Shown: in pieces, positions 42,603-51,336 of the stretch | How the letters are laid out: each line of letters opens with the position of its first letter | How positions within the stretch are numbered: position 1 is the stretch's first letter | From: Corynebacterium sp. | GTDB taxonomy: Bacteria > Actinomycetota > Actinomycetes > Mycobacteriales > Mycobacteriaceae | Reading direction: 5' to 3' | Assembly (NCBI GenBank): GCA_030530875.1 | Contig: JAUMUD010000003.1 | Coordinates: forward strand, 62,001-126,000 | DNA: 64,000 nt | Notes under the pieces: model-generated | Databases searched by the model: none | Told to the model about the DNA's origin: nothing | What the model saw: the letters and a program-made list of their open reading frames with translations, nothing else | Made by a program: the position numbers and the translations under genes

Positions 42603-43010
42603 TTAGTGGAAAAATACCAGTCGGAACTTACCGATCTGGACTTCGTCGCCGGAAGAAAGAATTGCGGTATCGCGTGGTTCACGGTTTACGTAGGTACCGT
42701 TGAGGCTTCCGACATCAACAACCTCAAATTGACCATCGTCGGTGCGCCTGAATTCAGCGTGTCGACGAGAAACCGTCACGTCATCCAGGAAAATATCGCT
42801 CTCTGGATGGCGACCAACAGTGGTAATCGGCTCATCGAGCAGGAAGCGTGCACCAGCATTAGGGCCACGCTTTACAACCAGGATGCCAGCACCCTCAGGC
42901 AGATTTTCCACACTGGTAACAGAATTACCATTGCCTTCTGTCTCTTTGAGCAGGTCAGCACGGAAAACAGAGGTGGTTTCCACCTGTGGTTCGAGGTTAT
43001 TATCGGTCAT
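42603..43010 (-). CDS. odhI: OdhI/GarA, FHA-domain regulator of 2-oxoglutarate metabolism
   Basis: A 135-residue FHA protein. Unphosphorylated OdhI binds and inhibits the E1 (OdhA) part of 2-oxoglutarate dehydrogenase; phosphorylation by PknG and other Ser/Thr kinases on the N-terminal ETTS motif (Thr12/Thr13) relieves this. The FHA domain has TTVGRHPESDIFLDD, VSRRHAEF and SLNGTYVN, the phosphothreonine-binding loops. GGAGGA precedes the ATG at 43010. It is followed by the MerR and DUF151 genes and preceded by secA2, all on the minus strand. Confidence 0.94.
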   Translation of the reverse strand: MTDNNLEPQVETTSVFRADLLKETEGNGNSVTSVENLPEGAGILVVKRGPNAGARFLLDEPITTVGRHPESDIFLDDVTVSRRHAEFRRTDDGQFEVVDVGSLNGTYVNREPRDTAILSSGDEVQIGKFRLVFFH

Positions 43011-43059
43011 ATCTTAATCCTCCGAAATTACAAGTTCTTTATCCATCATAGCGCACTGG

Positions 43060-45342
43060 TTATTTAAAAATGCTACCAATCGCGTTAAGAACGGAATTAC
43101 CACTGCCAGCCAGCGGATTATCGTTAACCATATAGGTCCATGTTGCCGTTGGTCGTGCAAGACCCGCATCTTCAAGGTGTGCACCATTGGCGTCGATAAG
43201 CACAGTATTGAAGGTCTCCACTGCCCTATCCACCGCGCGCTGCGCAAGCTCCTTAAATTCCTTCACCGCAATACGGTTATATTCCGTAAGCGGAGTCTCC
43301 TTAGCAATAGCGCGCAGATGAATGGACTCGCGCACATCATCAAGCAAGGCCAAGTGATCCGACCAGCAAGAATCCAGGTGGTAGAGCATGATTTCACGCG
43401 CCGCCTGGTCCAAAACTGCCTGGTCAATACCCGACAATTCCTCGGCACGCCCCGGCTCACGCTGGGACAATTCCACCCAGGCCTGGTCGGTATCGAGTAG
43501 ATTATTACGGCGCTCATCAATAATCACGCGCTGATCAGCAAGCAGCTTATTATACTTCCAGGTCTGCGCATGAATCTCGAGCAGCTGGCCCTCACAAACA
43601 CGCTGGCAATGGTCAATGAAGCCATAGATGCGCTTGCCTTCAATCAACCCATCATGGTCCGGCACAGCCTCCACCTGCTCACCGGCCCCACCGCTGCGCA
43701 CCACATCATCCTCAAGGGAAACAAAGAACACAGTGGTACCAGGATCACCCTGACGGCCAGCACGACCACGAAGCTGATTATCCAAACGGCTCGTGCGATA
43801 GCGACCAGTACCCACCACGCACAGGCCACCCAGGGCCACAACCTCGTCATATTGGTGCTCATCACTACCACCAAGACGAATATCCGTACCACGACCAGCC
43901 ATCTGCGTGGAAACAGTCACTGCCCCCACCTTGCCGGCCTCAGCAATAATGCCGGCCTCCTCACGGTCATTCTTCGCATTCAAAACCGCGACCTCAATAT
44001 CATAGGAGCGCAACTCCTCAGCCAGAGTCTCAGACTCTTCCACATCATGGGTACCCACGAGAATTGGCTGGCCAGTGGCATGAACCTCACGAATATAGTT
44101 CACAATGGCCGTATTTTTCTCCGGCATGGTGGCATACACCCGGTCCTGCAAATCCACACGGGCTAGCGGCTTATTCCTCTCAATCACACTCACGCGCAGG
44201 TCATAGAACTGCCTGAGCTGATCGACGGCCTCCACAGCAGTACCCGTCATGCCGCAAATCATTGGGTAACGGTGCATGAGCGCCTGAATGGTAATGGTGT
44301 CAAGAATCTTGCCACCCTCAGTTACTGCCAGGCCCTCCTTGGCCTCCACGGCAGCCTGCAGACCATCAGGCCAGCGCTGCAAATCTGCCACGCGACCACG
44401 CGAGCCATCAATCAAGAGCACCTTGCCATCGCGCACAATATAGTGCACATCGCGCTGCAACAGCTCCTTGGCATGCAGCGCCAGGTTAATCTGCACCAAG
44501 GTATCGGCCATATCCTCGGAGTAGAGCGAATCCACGCCCAAGGCCTTTTCCATTCGGGCCGTGCCCTTATCGGTCAGATAAACATTGCGCCTATCGGCAT
44601 CGGTGGTATAGTCCTCATCCTTGACAAAGCCACGAACAATATCCGTAATCTTGCCACTTGGTGCACGACCTGGCTCATTACCAGCCAAAACCAGCGGTAC
44701 GAGCGCCTCATCCACCAGCACCGAGTCCGCCTCATCAACAAGGGCCACATCGGCAGGGACCTGCACCTCATCCTCACGGCGCACAATGAGCTGGTCGCGC
44801 AAAACATCAAAACCAATCTCATTAATGGAGCCATAAACAATATCGCAACGATAGGCCTTCCGGCGCTGCTCAGGAGTCATATGCTCATCAATATGCGCCA
44901 CCGAAAGCCCAAAGAATTCCACCAGTGGTCGCATCCAGTCCGCATCGCGATTAGCCAGATAATCATTGACCGTAATGCAGTGAATCTTCTTACCTGTCAG
45001 GGCCAGACCGGTAGCAGCCATGGCACCAACCAGGGTCTTACCCTCACCGGTAGCCATGTGCACCACATCGCCCTCAATGAGGCGCAAACAGGCCTGGGAC
45101 TGCACAGCAAAAGGCGTCATCCCCAACGTACGGGTCGCCGCCTCATTAATAATGGCCAAAAAGAGCGCAGGGTCGGTGATTTTATCCCCATTAAAAGCCT
45201 GGGCAATCTCCGCTTTGAGCTGCTCATCGCTATGATCCCCAAGATGCCTATCCTTGGCCTGGCTCACAATATTGCGACTGCGCTTTTGGTTTCGCCCTGA
45301 GGTATCACCCATTGCTTTCCAAAACCAACCAAATCCGGCCAC
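43060..45342 (-). CDS. secA2: SecA2, accessory preprotein translocase ATPase
   Basis: A 760-residue SecA family ATPase, shorter than SecA1 and lacking the C-terminal zinc domain. The start is GTG 45342, with AAAGGG 5 nt upstream. Walker A is HMATGEGKTLVGA, Walker B DEADSVLVD, and the helicase motifs AGRGTDIRLGG and QLRGRAGRQGDPG follow. In corynebacteria and mycobacteria SecA2 is required for a small set of proteins and for growth in C. glutamicum. Which substrates it has here cannot be read. Confidence 0.94.
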   Translation of the reverse strand: MAGFGWFWKAMGDTSGRNQKRSRNIVSQAKDRHLGDHSDEQLKAEIAQAFNGDKITDPALFLAIINEAATRTLGMTPFAVQSQACLRLIEGDVVHMATGEGKTLVGAMAATGLALTGKKIHCITVNDYLANRDADWMRPLVEFFGLSVAHIDEHMTPEQRRKAYRCDIVYGSINEIGFDVLRDQLIVRREDEVQVPADVALVDEADSVLVDEALVPLVLAGNEPGRAPSGKITDIVRGFVKDEDYTTDADRRNVYLTDKGTARMEKALGVDSLYSEDMADTLVQINLALHAKELLQRDVHYIVRDGKVLLIDGSRGRVADLQRWPDGLQAAVEAKEGLAVTEGGKILDTITIQALMHRYPMICGMTGTAVEAVDQLRQFYDLRVSVIERNKPLARVDLQDRVYATMPEKNTAIVNYIREVHATGQPILVGTHDVEESETLAEELRSYDIEVAVLNAKNDREEAGIIAEAGKVGAVTVSTQMAGRGTDIRLGGSDEHQYDEVVALGGLCVVGTGRYRTSRLDNQLRGRAGRQGDPGTTVFFVSLEDDVVRSGGAGEQVEAVPDHDGLIEGKRIYGFIDHCQRVCEGQLLEIHAQTWKYNKLLADQRVIIDERRNNLLDTDQAWVELSQREPGRAEELSGIDQAVLDQAAREIMLYHLDSCWSDHLALLDDVRESIHLRAIAKETPLTEYNRIAVKEFKELAQRAVDRAVETFNTVLIDANGAHLEDAGLARPTATWTYMVNDNPLAGSGNSVLNAIGSIFK

Positions 45343-45424
45343 AGCTACCCTTTCCTGTCAAAAAATCTTCCCACCCATTCTACTCTTTTTTGCCTTTGCC
45401 CACCCCAGCTTTTAGGCTTAAAAC

Positions 45425-45802
45425 ATGGTCGATCTTTGCCCCTGCCGCACCGGCCTCCCCTATGAGGAGTGCTGCGGTCGCTTTCATACTGGTACCCCTG
45501 CCCCTACCCCCGAAGCCCTCATGCGCTCCCGTTTCAGCGCCTTTGCTAAGAATATCCCCGAATATTTGCTGCGCACCTGGGCCCCCGAAACCCGACCCGC
45601 AACCCTTGAGCTCGATCCGGAAATCCGCTACACAGATCTCACAATCCACCACAGCACCGGTGGGCTTTTCGACGCCACCGGAACCGTCTCCTTCACCGCC
45701 TACTACACTGCCCCCTACGGTTCTGGTACCCAATCAGAACTCTCCCATTTCCGCCGCGACAAGGGCCAATGGTATTACGTCGACGGCGAACTTCTTAGCT
45801 AA
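45425..45802 (+). CDS. YchJ family SEC-C motif protein
   Basis: A 125-residue UPF0225 protein. The N-terminal CPCRTGLPYEECCGRFH is a SEC-C zinc motif like that at the C terminus of SecA, and MRSRFSAFAKN with the later VSFTAYY and HFRRDKGQWYYVDGEL are YchJ features (NTF2-like fold). Function unknown. It is divergent from secA2, and since SecA2 lacks its own zinc domain a link is worth noting, but such pairing may be chance. Confidence 0.85.
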   Translation: MVDLCPCRTGLPYEECCGRFHTGTPAPTPEALMRSRFSAFAKNIPEYLLRTWAPETRPATLELDPEIRYTDLTIHHSTGGLFDATGTVSFTAYYTAPYGSGTQSELSHFRRDKGQWYYVDGELLS

Positions 45803-45851
45803 TTGCAGGCTGTTGCATATTAGCACCGGCTTCGGTATCCTGAGTTGAGTA

Positions 45852-45925
45852 CGGACTGTGGCGCAGCTTGGCAGCGCACTTGACTGGGGGTCAAGGGGTC
45901 GCAGGTTCAAATCCTGTCAGTCCGA
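45852..45925 (+). tRNA. tRNA-Pro (GGG)
   Basis: A 74-nt cloverleaf. Acceptor stem CGGACTG (45852-45858) pairs with CAGTCCG (45918-45924), discriminator A. The anticodon arm is CTTGA-CTGGGGG-TCAAG, giving anticodon GGG, and the T arm is CAGG-TTCAAAT-CCTG. The 3' CCA is not encoded. A terminator follows at once. Confidence 0.96.
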
Positions 45926-45926
45926 C

Positions 45927-45960
45927 AAAAAAGGTGCCCTTCGATGGGGCACCTTTTCTT
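45927..45960 (+). terminator. Terminator after tRNA-Pro
   Basis: AAAAAGGTGCC pairs with GGCACCTTTT across a short loop (45929-45957), followed by CTTT. Confidence 0.9.
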
Positions 45961-45993
45961 TATTTTCAATGATTTCCTATTTCCTCAGGGAAA

Positions 45994-46371
45994 TCATTCG
46001 TAGTAGCCTTCACTTTCTTCCTGCCTGCGCTTGGCAAGAATACGGTGAATGGTAGTCACACTAGGGGGCTCATAGCCCTGCTCCTGAAGCTGCCAGTGAA
46101 TGGTACGCGCCCCGCTATAATAGCCCTCTTCATCGAGCCAATCACGGGTCTGGATAATAAGCTCCACCATCTCATCACTGGTGCGATGAGGAATATATTT
46201 TGGTGCACGGCTACGGGGCTTGAGCCCCTCGATGCCGTCCTCTTCATAGCGGAGACGCAACTTATAGATCCACTGCCTCGTGCAGCCAAGAATATCGGCC
46301 GCCTCATTCACATTAATCTCCCCATGGAGAATACCTAGGATTACTTTTTCTTTTTCCTCCGCGCTCGACAT
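45994..46371 (-). CDS. Transposase-like HTH protein without catalytic domain
   Basis: A 125-residue protein from ATG 46371 (an in-frame ATG at 46383 adds four residues). Residues 1-60 are an HTH like the N terminus of IS481/IS3-type transposases: ILGILHGEINVNEAADILGCTRQWIYKLRLRYEEDGIEGLKPRSRAP. A second helical part includes DEEGYYSGARTIHWQLQEQGY and TTIHRIL, a second DNA-binding unit. The DDE core is missing, and the gene ends ESEGYYE shortly after. It could be the decayed front of an IS element next to tRNA-Pro or a domesticated regulator; the clean frame and upstream terminator favour the latter slightly. Confidence 0.65.
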   Translation of the reverse strand: MSSAEEKEKVILGILHGEINVNEAADILGCTRQWIYKLRLRYEEDGIEGLKPRSRAPKYIPHRTSDEMVELIIQTRDWLDEEGYYSGARTIHWQLQEQGYEPPSVTTIHRILAKRRQEESEGYYE

Positions 46372-46389
46372 GCCCCTAATCATAGCAAG

Positions 46390-46415
46390 AAAAGAGTCCC
46401 CCTAAAAAGGGGGAC
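46390..46415 (-). terminator. Terminator of the YkvI-like permease gene
   Basis: GTCCCCC (46396-46402) pairs with GGGGGAC (46409-46415); on the minus strand the stem is followed by TCTTTTCTT. Confidence 0.8.
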
Positions 46416-46433
46416 GTGAACTGGATTTAATTC

Positions 46434-47732
46434 TTAGTTTGCTTCCTCGAAAGCATTCAGAACTTTCTCGCCGTCCTTCTCACTGAAGTCCACCGAGTCA
46501 TCATTAACAAGCTCCTCAACAACCTCCGTATGGATGGTCTCAGAGAGCTCCGTATTATCCAAATTGGAGTTATTGATTCGCATCTTAAGCTCTGCAGCTT
46601 CCTTCTTACCAAAGTCCTCCTCAGGATTCAGCTTCTGCTCCACGAGCTCGCGGATACGGCCGCGTCGCCACGCCTCCTTAGCGATACGAGGACGGGTGCG
46701 CACCCAGGCAATAACCAAGCACAGCACCAGGAAGGCACCAAGATAGCCAAGAACAGGATAGACCTTAGAAATCAGAGTCTTAAAATCAAGGAAGGAGCAG
46801 GCAAAACCGGCAAGGCAACCAATGATGAAGACCGGGGTAAAGCGCTTCGGGTGATTCACAGTCAGGCGCTTACCCAACGCATAAAAGAGACCAATGGCAG
46901 TATTGAAAATCATGCCATAGATCACAATGGCCATTATGAAACCAAGCACGGGATTGACATGGTTAATCAGCGCCAGCATTGGCATCGCGGAGCTACCAAC
47001 CACATCCACCTTGAAAAAGAGCGCCAGGGTCGCAGCCACAAGCAGCACACCAAAGAGAATGCCACCAGCAAGACCACCAATACCAGCGGCACGTGGGTTA
47101 ATCTGCGCGCCACCAATCACAATGGCCATGGATACGGCCAAAACCAGGGCCAGGCCAGAGTAGTTAATAATAGAAATCCACACATTTGGCAGAGCCGCAG
47201 TCTGTTCCATGGCAGCGTGCTCATAAAAAGAAAAGTCGTGGTTGATACCAGCAAAAGACACCACCACGGCAATAATGACGGCAATGACAATAAAAGGCGT
47301 AATAGCGCCCATGACGCTAGAGACCTTATCCACATTCAAAAAGCCGCAGGCCACGACCAACACCAACATGATAAGGGAGCCCACCCAGGTCGGGAAACCC
47401 CACTGCTGATTCAGATTCGCACCGGCACCAGAGAGCATCACAAAGCCAATGCAGAAAAGCGAAAAGACGACAATGATATCAAAAAGCTTGGATAGCCAGG
47501 GATGAACCACACGGTCAAAGACCGCCGTATGTTCATCGGCGAAAAAATAGGAGCCAAGCTGCACCATTGCCATTACCGCGATGGACATAATAATGCCGGT
47601 AATCACGGCTCCCCAAATGCCTATTTCGCCATAGGCGACGAAGTACTGAAGCACTTCCTGGCCGGAGGCAAAACCGGCACCAACAATAAGACCAACAACT
47701 GCTAGGGCAACACTAATAGATTGCTTAAGCAT
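46434..47732 (-). CDS. YkvI-like membrane protein (LeuT-fold permease family)
   Basis: A 432-residue membrane protein with about ten to eleven helices. The N terminus ALAVVGLIVGAGFASGQEVLQYF is the YkvI-family signature, resembling helix 1 of LeuT-fold transporters with unwound Gly residues. No transport substrate is known. After the last helix there is a cytoplasmic tail of about 90 acidic, helical residues ending NAFEEAN. The ATG at 47732 is preferred because it starts just before helix 1; AGGAGGAG at 47745-47752 lies rather far away, and upstream starts to 47777 add 15 residues. Confidence 0.8.
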   Translation of the reverse strand: MLKQSISVALAVVGLIVGAGFASGQEVLQYFVAYGEIGIWGAVITGIIMSIAVMAMVQLGSYFFADEHTAVFDRVVHPWLSKLFDIIVVFSLFCIGFVMLSGAGANLNQQWGFPTWVGSLIMLVLVVACGFLNVDKVSSVMGAITPFIVIAVIIAVVVSFAGINHDFSFYEHAAMEQTAALPNVWISIINYSGLALVLAVSMAIVIGGAQINPRAAGIGGLAGGILFGVLLVAATLALFFKVDVVGSSAMPMLALINHVNPVLGFIMAIVIYGMIFNTAIGLFYALGKRLTVNHPKRFTPVFIIGCLAGFACSFLDFKTLISKVYPVLGYLGAFLVLCLVIAWVRTRPRIAKEAWRRGRIRELVEQKLNPEEDFGKKEAAELKMRINNSNLDNTELSETIHTEVVEELVNDDSVDFSEKDGEKVLNAFEEAN

Positions 47733-47868
47733 AAAAACTAAAAAACTCCTCCTGCGCCCCCAGGTTGAGATGTACAAAACTAGCGCCGAAATGCCCTCAA
47801 ATTATTCCCCCGGACAATCAATCCGGCGCATTCATTGAATTAGTTTATCAGCCAGGGCGCAGTTAGGC

Positions 47869-47913
47869 AAAAAAGAGGAACAAGAGAGGACTTTTAATCC
47901 TACTCTTGTTCCT
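47869..47913 (-). terminator. Terminator of the beta-propeller lipoprotein gene
   Basis: AGGAACAAGAG (47876-47886) pairs with CTCTTGTTCCT (47903-47913); on the minus strand a TTTTTT run follows. Confidence 0.9.
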
Positions 47914-47926
47914 GCTTAGGCGGGGT

Positions 47927-49123
47927 TTAGCTATAGTAGCTCACAGTGCCAGAATTATTGGACAGAACCATGATTCCATCGCGCGCGGCATAGAGGCTGG
48001 TTCCGCTTCCTCCAGGCAGCGTATCGACGACCTGTCCCACACCCAGATCTATCTTCTCAATCTCGCTGGCACCGTTGACCCAGAGGTACTGGCCATCAGT
48101 GGCCATGTGGCTATCGCTCAGGCGAGTTGGAAGATCCCAGAGGTGGTTGCCCTGTGGGTCATAGGCACTTAGCGTGTCATGAGCACCATAGACAATGGTG
48201 TAGCCACTAAGCACCACAGAACCATGGAGACTGGTGGTATTTGCCGGCTGGACCAGCGGCTTCGTCTCCCCAGCATCAGAGCCAATCACAAGCGCAGTGG
48301 CGGTGATGCGCGTGGCATTGGTGCTTCCCTGCTCAATGAGTCCTGGGGTTATGAGCCCGTCAGTGCTCTGCTTGGCGCCGATGGACTTTAGCGCGCCAGT
48401 TGTTGCGTCGACCACTGCCTCAGCGGAGCCAACGGTGGCCACCAAGTTACCATTAGTCACAGAAAGCTGGGACTGGAGGCCCTGGCCGTCGATAAGCTCA
48501 GCTGGACGAGCAATGGTGGTGGTCCAGAGGCTGGCGGGATTATCCGGGGTGCCAGCAGCGAGCAAGATGGCACCGGTTCCGGAGGAGCCTACGGTATAGA
48601 GCACCTCATTGTAGTAAAGGAAGCCGGCTGGTTCGAAGCCGGGGTTAATGACTGCGCCAACAGTGCCATTGTCCATATCATAGGGGGCGAAGCCGCCGCC
48701 GTTCTTGGAGCAGATGAGGCTTCCGCCCACATCGACACTGGTACAGTTAAGTGCCCTGTCTTGCCACAGCACATCACCATGCTGAGCATCTAGGGCGATA
48801 ACACCGGCATTATCATGACCGTCGCTCACATTGAGCACGACAGTCTGACCAACCTGGATCGGCTGGCCGATGACACGCAAATCGCGTGCCTTTTCCACGT
48901 TTACGGACCACCACTGCGAGCCAGTCAAGCTCACTGCCTTGTCAATGAAACCTGGCTGGTACACCGTATAGTGCGACTGATACTCGGCGGGCGCGAAGCT
49001 CACCGAGGTCGGCGACTCAATAGTCACCGAGGTCGGACTCACCGGTTGGGCGTCAGTGCGCACAGCACAGGCTGTCAAGGCTAGTAAGCATGCTGCGGCG
49101 ATTCCCCGCGCCACACCATTCAT
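47927..49123 (-). CDS. Lipoprotein with PQQ-like beta-propeller
   Basis: A 398-residue protein from ATG 49123, chosen because GAAAGG lies 7 nt upstream and the signal peptide is then of normal length; an ATG at 49171 adds 16 residues. Signal peptide with lipobox LTAC (Cys19). The mature part repeats beta-propeller strands such as VIALDAQHGDVLWQD, YNEVLYTVGS, LSAYDPQGNHLWDL and HMATDGQYLWVNGA, as in BamB or quinoprotein folds. It would be lipidated by Lgt/Lnt and stay at the outer face of the cytoplasmic membrane. No catalytic Ca/PQQ ligands are evident. A DtxR-like box lies upstream. Confidence 0.82.
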   Translation of the reverse strand: MNGVARGIAAACLLALTACAVRTDAQPVSPTSVTIESPTSVSFAPAEYQSHYTVYQPGFIDKAVSLTGSQWWSVNVEKARDLRVIGQPIQVGQTVVLNVSDGHDNAGVIALDAQHGDVLWQDRALNCTSVDVGGSLICSKNGGGFAPYDMDNGTVGAVINPGFEPAGFLYYNEVLYTVGSSGTGAILLAAGTPDNPASLWTTTIARPAELIDGQGLQSQLSVTNGNLVATVGSAEAVVDATTGALKSIGAKQSTDGLITPGLIEQGSTNATRITATALVIGSDAGETKPLVQPANTTSLHGSVVLSGYTIVYGAHDTLSAYDPQGNHLWDLPTRLSDSHMATDGQYLWVNGASEIEKIDLGVGQVVDTLPGGSGTSLYAARDGIMVLSNNSGTVSYYS

Positions 49124-49200
49124 CACGGAACCTTTCTTCTGAGACTTGGCTGTCAACTTTCCCGGTTTCATATCCTGATTATCTGGAATATTCCCGAAAG

Positions 49201-49227
49201 TGTTACAGGTTAGCCTCAGCTGTAACA
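49201..49227. promoter_or_regulatory. Operator region: inverted repeat enclosing a DtxR-like box
   Basis: TGTTACAG (49201-49208) and CTGTAACA (49220-49227) form a perfect 8-bp inverted repeat. Within it, the 19-mer 49205-49223 contains AGGTTAGCCT, the exact core of the DtxR consensus, matching 13 of 19 positions. A further palindrome GGAATATTCC is at 49185-49194. They lie 60-105 nt upstream of the lipoprotein ATG. Confidence 0.5.
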
Positions 49228-49292
49228 GATATTAACTTATGTCACTTACACCACTTTACAATCTTTAGTCTCAGGACACACAATTTTCACGG

Positions 49293-49308
49293 TGTGAAAT
49301 TTCTAACA
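49293..49308. promoter_or_regulatory. CRP/GlxR-like site
   Basis: TGTGA-N6-TAACA differs from TGTGA-N6-TCACA at one fixed position. It lies about 170 nt upstream of the lipoprotein start and just before the der terminator. Confidence 0.25.
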
Positions 49309-49350
49309 AAAAAGGCCCCGTGTCTAGTCCTAGAACTAGTCACGGGGCCA
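49308..49350 (-). terminator. Terminator of cmk-der
   Basis: GGCCCCGTG (49314-49322) and CACGGGGCC (49341-49349) with an inner CTAGT/ACTAG pairing; on the minus strand TTTTTT follows. Confidence 0.92.
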
Positions 49351-49359
49351 AAACCGCAG

Positions 49360-51336
49360 CTACTTGCGGGCGCGCTTCTCACGCACACGCACGGCGATTC
49401 GCACCGGTGAGCCTTCAAAACCGAAGGTCTCACGGAACTTGCGCTCAAGGTAGCGTCGATAGCCAGCCTCGAGGAAGCCGGTGGTAAAGAGCACGATGAC
49501 CGGTGGGCGAGTCGACGCCTGGGTGGCAAAGAGCACACGAGGAAGGCGGCCACCACGCATTGGTGGTGGATTCTGGGCAATGACCTGGCGCAGCCAGTTA
49601 TTGAGCTGGCCGGTGGTCACGCGCTTATCCCAGCTTTCCAGGGCCTCAATCATTGCAGGCTCAATCTTCTGGACTGCCCTACCAGTCATGGCTGAGATAT
49701 TGACTCGACGTGCCCATGGGATGTGAGCTAGCTGCTGCTCAATCTCACGGTCGAGCATTTCGCGGCGGTCCTCATCCACCAAGTCCCACTTATTGAAGAC
49801 CACAACCAAAGCCTTGCCGGATTCAATGACCATGCGCAGCACGCGCTGGTCCTGCTCGGACACTGGCTCAGAGGCGTCAATAATAAAGACACAGACCTCG
49901 GCTGCATCAATAGCGCCCTTGGTACGCAAGGAGGCATAGAACTCATGCCCCTGGGCATTCTTGACCTTCTTGCGCAAGCCCGCGGTATCAATAAACTTCC
50001 ACAGCTTCTTATCCAGCTGCACCAAGCTATCGACCGGGTCCACGGTGGTGCCAGCCACATTATCAACCACGGAGCGGTTCTCGCCGGTGATCTTATTGAG
50101 CAAACTGGACTTGCCCACATTTGGCTTACCGACGAGCGCCACGCGACGCGGGCCCTCGGTAATGGTGGCATGGCGCGGCACCTCTGGGAAGGCGTTGACC
50201 ACAGTATCAAGCACATCAGCGCCACCGCGGCCGTGCTGGGCGGAAACTGGGAATGGATCACCCAAGCCAAGAGCATAGAATTCTGCGAGCTCAGCGTACT
50301 GGTTATCCGAGTCGAACTTATTGGCAACAACAATGACTGGGACATCGGCACGCTGCAGGCGCCTAGCCATGACCTCATCGGTCTCGGTGATGCCCACCTT
50401 GGTGTCCACCACAAAGACAATGACATCGGCTGTGTCCATGGCGGTTTCTGCCTGGCGGGCAATGGCTGCGTGAATACCCTTGGCATCTGGGTCCCAGCCG
50501 CCGGTGTCCTGTACCCAGAAACGGCGGCCATTCCACTCAGCCATATAGGAGATACGGTCACGGGTCACACCTGGGAAGTCCTCAACCACAGCCTCACGGC
50601 GGCCAAGGATGCGGTTCACCAGGGTGGACTTGCCCACATTTGGGCGGCCCACAATAGCCACGGTACACAGGGCTTCCTTGACATGCTCGCCCTCGATAAT
50701 GTCGATGAGGCGGTGCATGACCTGCTCAAGGCTAAGTTTCGAGGTGTCCACAATAATGGCATCCTCGGCAGGCTTCAGTGGGCTGGTTTCCCTGGTGGAG
50801 TCAAGGTGGTCACGGCGCTGCACATCGCGCAGAACCTCGTCGAAAGTCATGCCCTGAGGGTTCTGATCGAAGCGTCGCTTAGCGCGCACACGGTCACTAG
50901 CGGTCAGGAAGATTTTTACCTTGGCATCAGGCAGCACCACGGTGCCAATATCGCGACCATCGAGAATGCACTTGGCACTGGAGGCAGCAATTTCGCGCTG
51001 CAAGTCAACCAGGACTTCACGCACCACAGGGTTTGCGGCAACGGCCGAGACATTGGCGGTTACCTCAGCGGTACGAAGCTCAGGGTCCTCATCATCCCAG
51101 TCCAGTGGCATCTCTTCAATGGCCTCGGCGACAGCATCCGTGTCGCTGGGGTCAATGCCCTGGTCGAGGACGTAGCGTGTGGCAGCACGGTACATTGCAC
51201 CGGTGTCCAAGTAGTAGGCACCAATTTCGTCGGCAAGCATGCGGGCAATGGTGGACTTGCCAGCACCTGCTGGGCCATCAATAGCAATTGCGAATGAAGG
51301 AGTAGAAAACTCCTCCTCATCGTAGAAATCACTCAC
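49360..51336 (-). CDS. cmk-der: Cmk-Der fusion: cytidylate kinase and ribosome-assembly GTPase in one chain
   Basis: A 658-residue bifunctional protein. Residues 15 to about 220 are cytidylate kinase: P-loop GPAGAGKST (21-29), [10 protein letters not shown], and [11 protein letters not shown]. Residues 225-658 are Der (EngA): first G1 [12 protein letters not shown], then DTGG and NKFD; second G1 [12 protein letters not shown], then DTAG and NKWD; then the KH-like tail ([26 protein letters not shown]). There is no stop or start signal between the two parts. C. glutamicum and M. tuberculosis have separate adjacent genes; fused forms are known in other actinobacteria. It starts inside the rluB stop (4-nt overlap). 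Confidence 0.95.
   Translation of the reverse strand: MSDFYDEEEFSTPSFAIAIDGPAGAGKSTIARMLADEIGAYYLDTGAMYRAATRYVLDQGIDPSDTDAVAEAIEEMPLDWDDEDPELRTAEVTANVSAVAANPVVREVLVDLQREIAASSAKCILDGRDIGTVVLPDAKVKIFLTASDRVRAKRRFDQNPQGMTFDEVLRDVQRRDHLDSTRETSPLKPAEDAIIVDTSKLSLEQVMHRLIDIIEGEHVKEALCTVAIVGRPNVGKSTLVNRILGRREAVVEDFPGVTRDRISYMAEWNGRRFWVQDTGGWDPDAKGIHAAIARQAETAMDTADVIVFVVDTKVGITETDEVMARRLQRADVPVIVVANKFDSDNQYAELAEFYALGLGDPFPVSAQHGRGGADVLDTVVNAFPEVPRHATITEGPRRVALVGKPNVGKSSLLNKITGENRSVVDNVAGTTVDPVDSLVQLDKKLWKFIDTAGLRKKVKNAQGHEFYASLRTKGAIDAAEVCVFIIDASEPVSEQDQRVLRMVIESGKALVVVFNKWDLVDEDRREMLDREIEQQLAHIPWARRVNISAMTGRAVQKIEPAMIEALESWDKRVTTGQLNNWLRQVIAQNPPPMRGGRLPRVLFATQASTRPPVIVLFTTGFLEAGYRRYLERKFRETFGFEGSPVRIAVRVREKRARK

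Noticed and set aside
49945..51297. 450-codon plus-strand frame over cmk-der
   Set aside because: Opposite two conserved domains, no start signals.
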